Assembly (NCBI GenBank): GCA_023423015.1
Contig: JAFAGE010000202.1
Location: 1-12,274, forward strand
Reading direction: 5' to 3'
Source: Bacteroidota bacterium
GTDB lineage: Bacteria > Bacteroidota > Bacteroidia > Chitinophagales > Chitinophagaceae
DNA length: 12,274 bases
The notes beneath the pieces were generated by a model. It had not been told where the DNA came from, searched no databases, and saw only the letters and a list, made by a program, of their open reading frames with translations. Of this stretch, positions 6,454 through 12,274 are shown in pieces; positions within the stretch are counted from its first letter, which is position 1, and each line of letters opens with the position of its first letter. The position numbers and the translations under genes are program-made.

Positions 6454-7589
6454 AGCGTGTGTTATTTATCGACCGCGACGGAACCCTGATCAATGAGGCT
6501 CCTCCCACTTACCAGATCGATTCGTTCGATAAGCTCACCTTTTATCCGAACATGTTCGAGTACATGGGAAAAATTGCCCGGGAGCTCGATTACGAGCTGG
6601 TGATGATCACCAACCAGGACGGGTTGGGTACAGAGTCGTGTCCGGTGGAAAACTTTTTACCGGTGCACCAGCTCATCATGAGAACACTTGAAGGCGAGGG
6701 TATTCATTTTTCCTCTGTGTTAATTGACAGAAGCTTTCCTGCAGATAACTTACACACCAGGAAACCAGGCATCGGTATGGTGTTGAATTATCTGAACAAC
6801 GAAGACTACGACATTCCGAATTCATTTGTAATTGGCGACCGCATCACCGATGTGCAGCTTGCAAAAAATCTTGGATGTAAAGCCATCTGGCTGAACAACG
6901 ATCCCAACCTCGGTGCTATGGAAGTATCCGCGGAAATACATGAAATGGATGCACATATTGCACTCGAAACTTCGAAGTGGAAAGACGTTTTCCAGTTTCT
7001 GAAATCAGGTTTGCGTGAAGTGGTACATGAACGCAACACGAATGAAACGCAGATCAAGATTGAACTCAATATTGATGGCAGCGGTAAATCGAACATCATC
7101 ACAGGCCTCGGATTTTTCGATCACATGCTCGACCAGATTGCCCGGCACGGCCGGATTGATTTAACGATCAGGGCGAATGGAGACACCCATATCGACGAGC
7201 ATCACACCATCGAAGATACCGGCATCGCTCTTGGCGAAGCTTTCGCAAAAGCTTTGGCTGATAAACGGGGCTTGGCCCGCTACGGGTTTGCTTTACCAAT
7301 GGACGATGCAGAAGCTAAAGTGTTGGTCGATTTTGGAGGACGAAGCTGGCTGGTGTGGAACGCAGAGTTTAAGCGCGAATTCGTGGGCGACATGCCTACA
7401 GAAATGTTCTTTCATTTTTTCAAATCGTTCAGCGATGCAGCACGTTGCAATCTCAATATTGAATGCAAAGGCGACAACGAACATCATAAAATTGAAGCCA
7501 TCTTCAAGGCGTTTGCCCGGGCTATCCGCATGGCAGTAGCCCGCGACCCGATGAGCAACTATCTGCCAAGTACGAAGGGGATGTTGTAG
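6450..7589 (+). CDS. hisB: Bifunctional histidinol-phosphatase / imidazoleglycerol-phosphate dehydratase
   Basis: Two histidine-pathway activities in one 379-residue cytoplasmic protein. The N-terminal HAD phosphatase (1-165) has FIDRDGT with nucleophile D8 and D10, MITNQDG (52-58), TRKP with K105, and GDRITD (129-134). The zinc-site cysteines of the E. coli enzyme are absent: the loop reads DRSFPADNLHTRKP (93-106). I believe this is a usual Bacteroidota variant. The C-terminal dehydratase (about 190-379) has GFFDHMLDQIARHG (221-234), the metal-binding DEHHTIEDTG (249-258) and NEHHKIEAIFKA (343-354), and the canonical LPSTKGML end. The start overlaps the cytochrome stop (ATGA). The gene ends in TAG. 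hisH, hisA, hisF and hisI, which often follow hisB, are missing; the trp operon starts instead. Confidence 0.96.
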   Translation: MKRVLFIDRDGTLINEAPPTYQIDSFDKLTFYPNMFEYMGKIARELDYELVMITNQDGLGTESCPVENFLPVHQLIMRTLEGEGIHFSSVLIDRSFPADNLHTRKPGIGMVLNYLNNEDYDIPNSFVIGDRITDVQLAKNLGCKAIWLNNDPNLGAMEVSAEIHEMDAHIALETSKWKDVFQFLKSGLREVVHERNTNETQIKIELNIDGSGKSNIITGLGFFDHMLDQIARHGRIDLTIRANGDTHIDEHHTIEDTGIALGEAFAKALADKRGLARYGFALPMDDAEAKVLVDFGGRSWLVWNAEFKREFVGDMPTEMFFHFFKSFSDAARCNLNIECKGDNEHHKIEAIFKAFARAIRMAVARDPMSNYLPSTKGML

Positions 7590-7593
7590 GAAG

Positions 7594-7621
7594 GTGAAAG
7601 GTGAGCGGTGAGAAGTGAAAG
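7594..7621 (+). repeat. Four-unit GTGA heptad repeat after hisB
   Basis: Four contiguous 7-base units, GTGAAAG, GTGAGCG, GTGAGAA and GTGAAAG, start five bases after the hisB stop. They are followed by a purine-rich run to about 7640. Read on the other strand the unit is TCAC-like, the same as in the hisG-hisD and hisD-hisC gaps. No hairpin or coding role is apparent. Confidence 0.7.
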
Positions 7622-7644
7622 GAAGGCGGAGGGCAAAGGGCTCA

Positions 7645-7652
7645 TAATTTTG
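7645..7652 (+). promoter_or_regulatory. Candidate trp operon promoter, -7 element
   Basis: TAATTTTG matches the Bacteroidota TAnnTTTG consensus exactly and is followed by CAGCA, a common downstream context. A start site would fall near 7656-7660. No TTG-like -33 element is seen in the purine-rich stretch upstream. The element separates the his genes from the trp leader, suggesting the two operons are transcribed separately. Confidence 0.55.
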
Positions 7653-7667
7653 CAGCAATAATTTGGA

Positions 7668-7763
7668 ATGATAAACAAAACCCCGGATATTTGCACAGCA
7701 ATGAAAATGTTAAGATCAACTCAACAGTGGTGGTGGCATACTTTCTCCTACAGGGGCAGGTAA
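7668..7763 (+). CDS. trpL: trp operon leader peptide (three tandem Trp)
   Basis: A 31-codon frame contains three consecutive TGG codons (7728-7736, residues 21-23 in STQQWWWHTFSYRGR) and ends in TAA at 7761-7763. Start may be ATG 7668 (about 10 bases after the predicted transcript start), or the internal ATGs at 7701 (20 residues) or 7707. Three tandem Trp codons upstream of trpE and beside a terminator are the hallmark of tryptophan attenuation: lack of charged tRNA-Trp stalls the ribosome on this run. Trp is otherwise rare in the neighbouring proteins. The stop codon lies four bases past the antiterminator 5' arm. Confidence 0.92.
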   Translation: MINKTPDICTAMKMLRSTQQWWWHTFSYRGR

Positions 7764-7800
7764 TGCTATTACTATAAGTGTAATAATATTTTGAAGCCCC
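7753..7800 (+). promoter_or_regulatory. trp attenuator antiterminator
   Basis: GGGGC (7753-7757), in the last codons of the leader peptide, can pair with GCCCC (7796-7800), which is also the 5' arm of the terminator. The 38 intervening bases contain a 6-bp hairpin, TATTAC (7767-7772) with GTAATA (7780-7785), that brings the arms together. The arm lies 16 bases after the last Trp codon, so a ribosome stalled on Trp leaves it free, while one at the stop codon covers it. The five-pair G/C stem is shorter than its his counterpart. The fold was judged by eye. Confidence 0.72.
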
Positions 7801-7823
7801 GGTATGCCGGGGTTTTTTATTTT
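7794..7823 (+). terminator. trp attenuator terminator
   Basis: A 6-bp all-G/C stem, CCCCGG (7797-7802) with CCGGGG (7807-7812), has a TATG loop and is followed by TTTTTTATTTT (7813-7823). It can extend by a G-U and two A-T pairs. It ends four bases before the trpE ATG. The ATG inside its loop (7804) is in frame with trpE but is not a plausible start. Confidence 0.92.
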
Positions 7824-7827
7824 AACG

Positions 7828-9246
7828 ATGAAGAAGATTCAACTACAAACAAATTGCAAAAAAATGCTGGCCGACGTACACACGCCGGTGGGCATCTATC
7901 TCCGGGTTCGCGACAGGTTCCGCGATACAGTGCTGCTGGAAAGTACGGACCATCATTCCTCGGAAAACAGCTGGTCGTTCATTTGCATAAATGCTGTGGG
8001 TGGCGTCGAAATCACTTCGCTCAACAGCATAGAAGTGAAATATCCGGGGCAAAAACCGGAACGTTCTGCCATTACCGATCCTGCTTCTGTGCCCGGTACG
8101 CTGTGGAATTATATGCAGCAGTTCGAACTGCAGCCTTCTTCATTCAAAGAAGCGCGCTTCGCCCAGGGGCTTTACGGGTACACCACGTATGACGCTGTTC
8201 AGTTTTTCGACACCATCAGCCTTAACAAGAATAAAAGCGAAGAAGCGCCTATTCCGCTGGCGCGTTACCGGCTCTACCAGTATGTGCTTGCAATAAATCA
8301 CTTCAAAGACGAACTATTCATATGCGAAAACATTCTACCCGGTATCACCAGTGATGTGGCGGTTGTTGAATCGCTTATCCGGAGTAAGGATGTACCGGTA
8401 TTCCCCTTTCAAACCCGTAATGGCGAAACGTCGAACATCGGCGACGCTGACTACATCGGGATGGTAAAGAAGGGTATTCAGAGCTGCCTGCGGGGAGATG
8501 TATTCCAGATTGTGCTGAGCAGGCGCTTCAGCCAGCAGTTTACCGGCGACGAATTTAATGTGTACCGTGCATTACGTTCCATAAATCCTTCTCCTTACCT
8601 GTTTTATTTCGACTACGGTGAATACCGCCTCATGGGTTCATCGCCCGAAGCGCAGCTGATCATCAAAAACGGGAATGCCGTGGTGCACCCGATTGCAGGA
8701 ACATTCCGGCGCACCGGCGATGATTTGCTTGACCAACAAAAGGCAGAAGAATTGATGAACGATGCAAAGGAGAATGCAGAGCATGTTATGCTTGTTGACC
8801 TTGCACGAAACGACCTGAGCCGGTTGTGCGATGACGTGCGCGTGAGCCAATACAGGCAGATTCAATACTACTCGCATGTTATCCACCTGGTGAGTGAAGT
8901 GACAGGCAAAGTGAGAAAAGGTAGCAATCCTTTCGACTTGCTTGCCCGGACTTTTCCCGCGGGCACTTTGAGTGGCGCTCCGAAATTCAAGGCAATGAGC
9001 CTGATAGATGAATATGAAGTTTCGCCGAGAAGTTATTACGGTGGAGGAATCGGCTTCATCGGGTTCGACGGCAGCTGCAATCACGCCATCATGATACGCA
9101 CCTTCCTCAGCAGAAATAATCATCTCATATACCAGGCAGGTGCCGGCGTTGTTGCAGCATCGAAACCGGAGAGTGAGCTGCAGGAAGTAAATAATAAATT
9201 AAATGCATTAAAGGCTGCAATAGAACTGGCAGCAGAAATAGTGTGA
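7828..9246 (+). CDS. trpE: Anthranilate synthase component I
   Basis: Makes anthranilate from chorismate, with ammonia delivered by TrpG. It commits carbon to tryptophan. From ATG 7828 the product is 472 residues. The ATG at 7804 was refused because it lies in the terminator loop. The N-terminal LLES (36-39) is the conserved tryptophan feedback-binding element. The chorismate-binding domain shows DVFQIVLSRRF (224-234), INPSPYLFYFD (252-262), GSSPE (270-274), PIAGT (288-292), ENAEHVMLVDLARNDL (315-330), FPAGTLSGAPK (376-386), YYGGGIGF (403-410) and QAGAGVVAASKPESE (436-450). All are intact. PIAGTFRRT, as opposed to PabB variants, and the operon support TrpE. Tryptophan thus acts twice, by attenuation and by enzyme inhibition. 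Confidence 0.97.
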   Translation: MKKIQLQTNCKKMLADVHTPVGIYLRVRDRFRDTVLLESTDHHSSENSWSFICINAVGGVEITSLNSIEVKYPGQKPERSAITDPASVPGTLWNYMQQFELQPSSFKEARFAQGLYGYTTYDAVQFFDTISLNKNKSEEAPIPLARYRLYQYVLAINHFKDELFICENILPGITSDVAVVESLIRSKDVPVFPFQTRNGETSNIGDADYIGMVKKGIQSCLRGDVFQIVLSRRFSQQFTGDEFNVYRALRSINPSPYLFYFDYGEYRLMGSSPEAQLIIKNGNAVVHPIAGTFRRTGDDLLDQQKAEELMNDAKENAEHVMLVDLARNDLSRLCDDVRVSQYRQIQYYSHVIHLVSEVTGKVRKGSNPFDLLARTFPAGTLSGAPKFKAMSLIDEYEVSPRSYYGGGIGFIGFDGSCNHAIMIRTFLSRNNHLIYQAGAGVVAASKPESELQEVNNKLNALKAAIELAAEIV

Positions 9247-9266
9247 ACACGATCAATAAAAGAACA

Positions 9267-9833
9267 ATGCGTCTACTGGTTTTTGATAATTATGATTCAT
9301 TTACCTATAACCTCGTACACCTCGTAGGAAAAATTTCCCCCGTGAAAGTGGACGTATTCAGGAACGACCAGATTCCGCTGGAAAAGGTAAAGGACTACGA
9401 TAAGATCATCCTTTCACCGGGCCCCGGTGTTCCTTCTGAAGCTGGTTTGCTGTTGCCCCTGATACGCGAATACGCTTCTTCAAAATCCATCCTGGGAGTC
9501 TGCCTGGGTCACCAGGCAATCGGCGAAGCATTCGGCGGACGGTTGGTGAACCTCAGCAAAGTGTACCATGGCGTTTCAACAAAATGCCACATTACGGAAA
9601 AGAACGCTGATCTGTTTGAAGGTTTGCCATCAGAGATCGAAATCGGAAGATATCATAGCTGGATAGTAGCGAAGGAAGACCTGCCTGAATCGTTGCAGGT
9701 GACAGCAGAAGACGACAATGGCTACATAATGGCCATGCAACATAAACAATTCGACGTTCAGGGTGTACAGTTTCATCCGGAAAGTGTACTCACACCCCAG
9801 GGCGAGGCCATCCTCAAAAACTGGTTGAAATAA
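9267..9833 (+). CDS. trpG: Anthranilate synthase component II (glutamine amidotransferase)
   Basis: Class I glutamine amidotransferase that releases ammonia from glutamine for TrpE. From ATG 9267 the product is 188 residues and starts MRLLVFDNYDSFTYNLVH, the usual TrpG N-terminus. A GTG at 9243 overlapping the trpE stop (GTGA) is in frame and would add eight residues; it could be used for coupling but fits the family less well. The catalytic triad is C79 in GVCLGHQ, and H170 and E172 in VQFHPES. LSPGPGVPSEAG (49-60) forms the oxyanion region. Only one base separates the stop from trpD. TrpG and PabA are often shared in bacteria, so it may also serve folate synthesis. Confidence 0.95.
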   Translation: MRLLVFDNYDSFTYNLVHLVGKISPVKVDVFRNDQIPLEKVKDYDKIILSPGPGVPSEAGLLLPLIREYASSKSILGVCLGHQAIGEAFGGRLVNLSKVYHGVSTKCHITEKNADLFEGLPSEIEIGRYHSWIVAKEDLPESLQVTAEDDNGYIMAMQHKQFDVQGVQFHPESVLTPQGEAILKNWLK

Positions 9834-9834
9834 C

Positions 9835-10827
9835 ATGAAGAAGATTCTTTTATACCTGTTCGAACACAAAACTCTTTCGCGCAGCCAGGCAAAAGAAATA
9901 TTGATGAATATTTCGGCGGGGCAGTATAACGATGCAGAAATAACATCGTTTATAACGGTATTCCTTATGCGGAGCATCACTATTGCTGAGCTGGAAGGAT
10001 TTCGCGACGCTCTTCTTGAACTTTGTGTACGCGTGGACCTGGATGGCGCCAGGGTGATGGATATTGTGGGAACGGGTGGTGATGGAAAAAACACCTTCAA
10101 CGTTTCTACCCTTGCTTGTTTTATTGTTGCAGGCACCGGCCAGAAAGTGGCAAAGCATGGAAACTACGGCGCCACATCAATCAGCGGCGCGTCGAATGTG
10201 ATGGAGAAAATGGGTTATCGTTTCAAAACTGAGAATGATTCATTGAAGAAAGAAGTGGAAACCGCCAATATTTGTTTCCTCCACGCACCGGTATTTCATC
10301 CTGCATTGAAAGCGGTGGGTGCCATTCGTAAAAACCTTGGAGTCCGAACATTCTTCAATATGCTCGGTCCCATGGTGAACCCCGCATCACCCGCATTCCA
10401 GCTGGTGGGCGTGTACAACCTCGAAATGGCCAGAATTTATAATTACCTGCTCCAGCAAACCAACGCCTCGTTCACTATTATCCATGGGCTTGACGGGTAC
10501 GACGAAATTTCGCTGACAAACGATACCAAAGTGATTACAGCAAATGGAGAAAAGATACTTACCCCGGAACAGTTGGGAAAACGTATGGTGAGCGCCGAAG
10601 ATATTCGTGGTGGCGATACAGCAGATGAGGCAGCAAAGTTATTTTTGTCGATATTGAAAGGTCAGGGCAGCTGGGCGCAGAATGCTGTTGTTCTGGCCAA
10701 TGCAGCAATGGCGCTGAATTGCACCGGCACTTATAAAACCTACGACGATGCGTGGGCGGCTGCGGTAGAAAGCCTCGAAAGTGGCAACGCATATAAATGT
10801 TTGGAAAAGTTAATAGCACTGCAATAA
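9835..10827 (+). CDS. trpD: Anthranilate phosphoribosyltransferase
   Basis: Transfers phosphoribose from PRPP to anthranilate. The 330-residue length is standard. The N-terminal helical domain (1-70) is followed by the PRPP-binding GTGGDGKNTFNVST (79-92), KHGNYGATSISGASNVME (107-124), the anthranilate-site RTFFNMLGPMVNP (171-183), and the magnesium-binding DE pair D223-E224 in GYDEISL. All are intact. It starts one base after trpG and its TAA overlaps the trpC ATG (TAATG), so translational coupling through the operon is likely. Confidence 0.97.
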   Translation: MKKILLYLFEHKTLSRSQAKEILMNISAGQYNDAEITSFITVFLMRSITIAELEGFRDALLELCVRVDLDGARVMDIVGTGGDGKNTFNVSTLACFIVAGTGQKVAKHGNYGATSISGASNVMEKMGYRFKTENDSLKKEVETANICFLHAPVFHPALKAVGAIRKNLGVRTFFNMLGPMVNPASPAFQLVGVYNLEMARIYNYLLQQTNASFTIIHGLDGYDEISLTNDTKVITANGEKILTPEQLGKRMVSAEDIRGGDTADEAAKLFLSILKGQGSWAQNAVVLANAAMALNCTGTYKTYDDAWAAAVESLESGNAYKCLEKLIALQ

Positions 10828-11633
10828 TGAATATTCTCGAAACGATAGTTGCATACAAGAAAAAGGAAGTAGATCAAAGCAAACAACAGGTTCCGGTAAA
10901 ACAGCTGGAACAAAGCCGCCATTTTATCCGAAAAGTAACTTCGCTGTCTGAAGCACTTACCCGCGACGGCAGCACTGGTATTATTGCAGAATTTAAAAGA
11001 AAGTCTCCATCAAAGGGAATGATCAATGCGAATGCAGATGTATTGGACGTCACTTCTTCTTATGCATTGAACGGAGCTGCGGCTTTGTCGGTACTCACCG
11101 ACAACCATTTTTTTGGCGGAACGCAGGACGACCTTACAAAAGCCAGGGTTAACAACGTACCGATATTGCGGAAAGACTTTATAATCGATGAATACCAGAT
11201 TGTGGAAGCCCGCGCTATTGGCGCTGATGTAATATTATTGATAGCAGCATGTCTTACGACCGCCGAAGTGGAACGTCTTGCTGCTTTTGCTAAAAGTCTT
11301 CAGCTGGAAGTGCTGCTCGAGATCCACAATGAAGAAGAGCTCGGACATATCTGCGACGATTGTGATGTTGTGGGAGTAAACAACCGTGATCTGAAGAAGT
11401 TTGATGTAGATATAAACCGATCCATAATGCTGAGCGGGAAAATTCCCGATGCCAAAATAAAGATTTCGGAAAGTGGCATCTCTGATACAGATACCATCCA
11501 CCGTTTACGGTCCTTTGGTTACAAAGGTTTCCTGATCGGTGAAAACTTTATGAGGCAGGAAAATCCTTCGGTTGCCTTTGCCTCATTTGTTAAACACTTA
11601 AAAACTACTCCATCGGCGTATGGAGGACGGTAA
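10827..11633 (+). CDS. trpC: Indole-3-glycerol-phosphate synthase
   Basis: Ring closure and decarboxylation of CdRP to indole-3-glycerol phosphate, in a (beta/alpha)8 barrel. ATG 10827 (MNILETIVAYKKKEV, the usual start) gives 268 residues and overlaps the trpD stop by one base; the ATG at 10797 would extend into trpD and was refused. Catalytic residues line up with the family: E55 and K57 in IIAEFKRKSPSKG, K116 in LRKDFI, E165 in LLEIH, N186 in GVNNRDL, and E215-S216 in ISESGI. GFLIGENFM (234-242) is the last barrel phosphate loop. It is a stand-alone enzyme, not fused to TrpF as in enterobacteria. Confidence 0.97.
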   Translation: MNILETIVAYKKKEVDQSKQQVPVKQLEQSRHFIRKVTSLSEALTRDGSTGIIAEFKRKSPSKGMINANADVLDVTSSYALNGAAALSVLTDNHFFGGTQDDLTKARVNNVPILRKDFIIDEYQIVEARAIGADVILLIAACLTTAEVERLAAFAKSLQLEVLLEIHNEEELGHICDDCDVVGVNNRDLKKFDVDINRSIMLSGKIPDAKIKISESGISDTDTIHRLRSFGYKGFLIGENFMRQENPSVAFASFVKHLKTTPSAYGGR

Positions 11634-11638
11634 AACTT

Positions 11639-12274
11639 ATGAGAATCAAAGTTTGTGGAATGACGCAGATGGACCAGGTGGAAAAACTACCGGAAATCGG
11701 CGCAACATTCGCAGGTTTTATTTTTTACCCGAAGTCGCCCCGCTATGTGTTCAGGCACCTTACTTCAACACAGATAAGGAAAGTGAACACGATCAACAAA
11801 GTGGGGGTATTTGTTAATGCATCTATAGATGAAGTGTTGCTGATGGTTGATGAATGCAGGTTGCATATGGTACAGTTACATGGAGATGAAACTCCAAAAT
11901 TCTGCGAGAAGATAGCCGACTATGTGTCGGTAGTGAAGGCATTCAGGTTAAGTGACAATGACTCGATACAGTGGATGATTAGTCCCTTTATGGATGTTTG
12001 CGACATGTTTATGTTCGACACGATGGGGGCCGGGTATGGCGGCACGGGGAAGAAATTTGATTGGAATGTGCTGAGGGGAAGTACGATCGGCAAACCATTT
12101 TTTTTAAGTGGCGGAATACAACCTGAAGACACAGAGGCGCTCAAACAATTCGAAAAAGAACCGGTGGCCAAAGCACTGTTTGCCATCGACATCAACAGTA
12201 AATTTGAAACATCGCCGGGAATAAAGGATATGCAGAAGGTGGAGACGTTTATCGGGGAGGTGAGAGGTGAAAGG
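11639..12274 (+). CDS. trpF: Phosphoribosylanthranilate isomerase, 3' end beyond window
   Basis: Amadori isomerase turning phosphoribosylanthranilate into CdRP, the step before TrpC. ATG 11639, 5 bases after the trpC stop, opens a frame of 212 codons with no stop before the window edge. Motifs are MRIKVCGMT with catalytic C6, GFIFYPKSPRYV (26-37), VGVFVN (55-60), VQLHGDE (78-84), MFDTMGAGYGGTGKKFDW with catalytic D127, FFLSGGI (154-160) and the C-terminal DINSKFETSPGIKD (184-197). Family members usually end shortly after this motif, so only a few codons should be missing. The last residues (GEVRGER) are encoded by a GTGA heptad repeat. trpB and trpA would be expected next. Confidence 0.95.
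   Translation, partial: MRIKVCGMTQMDQVEKLPEIGATFAGFIFYPKSPRYVFRHLTSTQIRKVNTINKVGVFVNASIDEVLLMVDECRLHMVQLHGDETPKFCEKIADYVSVVKAFRLSDNDSIQWMISPFMDVCDMFMFDTMGAGYGGTGKKFDWNVLRGSTIGKPFFLSGGIQPEDTEALKQFEKEPVAKALFAIDINSKFETSPGIKDMQKVETFIGEVRGER
12260..12273 (+). repeat. GTGA heptad repeat in the trpF 3' end
   Basis: Two contiguous units, GTGAGAG and GTGAAAG, are of the same type as the four units after hisB. Here they are still inside the open trpF frame (coding V-R-G-E-R), after the last conserved motif. The tract may continue beyond the window. Confidence 0.5.

Noticed and set aside
7804..7827. Upstream in-frame ATG for trpE
   Set aside because: It lies in the loop of the attenuator terminator and would encode a tail from stem and T-run sequence; ATG 7828 gives the normal N-terminus.
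8638..9123. Long antisense open frame within trpE, and similar ones in hisD and the dehydrogenase gene
   Set aside because: They mirror strongly conserved coding sequence on the plus strand and show no recognisable motif or signal of their own.
9243..9266. GTG start for trpG overlapping the trpE stop
   Set aside because: Possible for coupling, but ATG 9267 gives the standard MRLLVFDNYDSF start; kept only as an alternative.
10797..10826. Upstream in-frame ATG for trpC
   Set aside because: It would overlap trpD by 31 bases and add residues not typical of the family; ATG 10827 fits the TAATG junction.
1..12274. Mobile elements, CRISPR arrays, tRNA genes or a defence system
   Set aside because: No transposase, integrase, inverted terminal repeats, spaced direct repeats or cloverleaf sequence was found; except for the minus-strand orphan, the genes belong to recognised metabolic families.

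Overview
The window reads as a piece of a Bacteroidota chromosome, most likely a Chitinophagaceae-like member. This rests on TAnnTTTG-type -7 promoter elements, a long-form HisG, a two-domain HisB, a secreted orphan protein with a typical signal peptide, and the trpE-G-D-C-F gene order. The assignment is inferred from protein and promoter style, not from a marker-gene comparison.

Layout. Positions 1-81 hold the 3' part of a signal recognition particle RNA ending in a T-run. A transaldolase-family gene (fsa, 94-777) follows, convergent with a small secreted protein of unknown function on the minus strand (795-1190). A histidine cluster comes next: leader peptide with attenuator (1302-1420), hisG, hisD, hisC, then an inserted pair encoding a periplasmic PQQ-type sugar dehydrogenase and a c-type cytochrome, then bifunctional hisB. 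From about 7645 a tryptophan operon begins with its own promoter-like element, Trp-rich leader peptide and attenuator, followed by trpE, trpG, trpD, trpC and trpF. The last of these runs off the window.

How it works together. HisG, HisD, HisC and HisB supply steps of histidine synthesis, but hisH, hisA, hisF and hisI are not here. TrpE/TrpG, TrpD, TrpF and TrpC carry chorismate to indole-3-glycerol phosphate; trpB and trpA would be expected downstream. Both operons appear to be controlled by classical ribosome-stalling attenuation, and the two attenuators share almost the same geometry. Both begin with PRPP-using chemistry nearby (HisG and TrpD).

Most notable points: (1) paired his and trp leader-peptide attenuators of matching design in a non-proteobacterial genome; (2) an in-frame amber codon in hisC at a position where the family normally has Tyr, although TAG also serves as an ordinary terminator in this window; (3) a respiratory dehydrogenase/cytochrome pair spliced into the his operon and translationally overlapped with hisB; (4) heptad-period TCAC/GTGA repeats in several gene gaps, one running into the 3' end of trpF. 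I saw no CRISPR array, insertion sequence, tRNA or rRNA.
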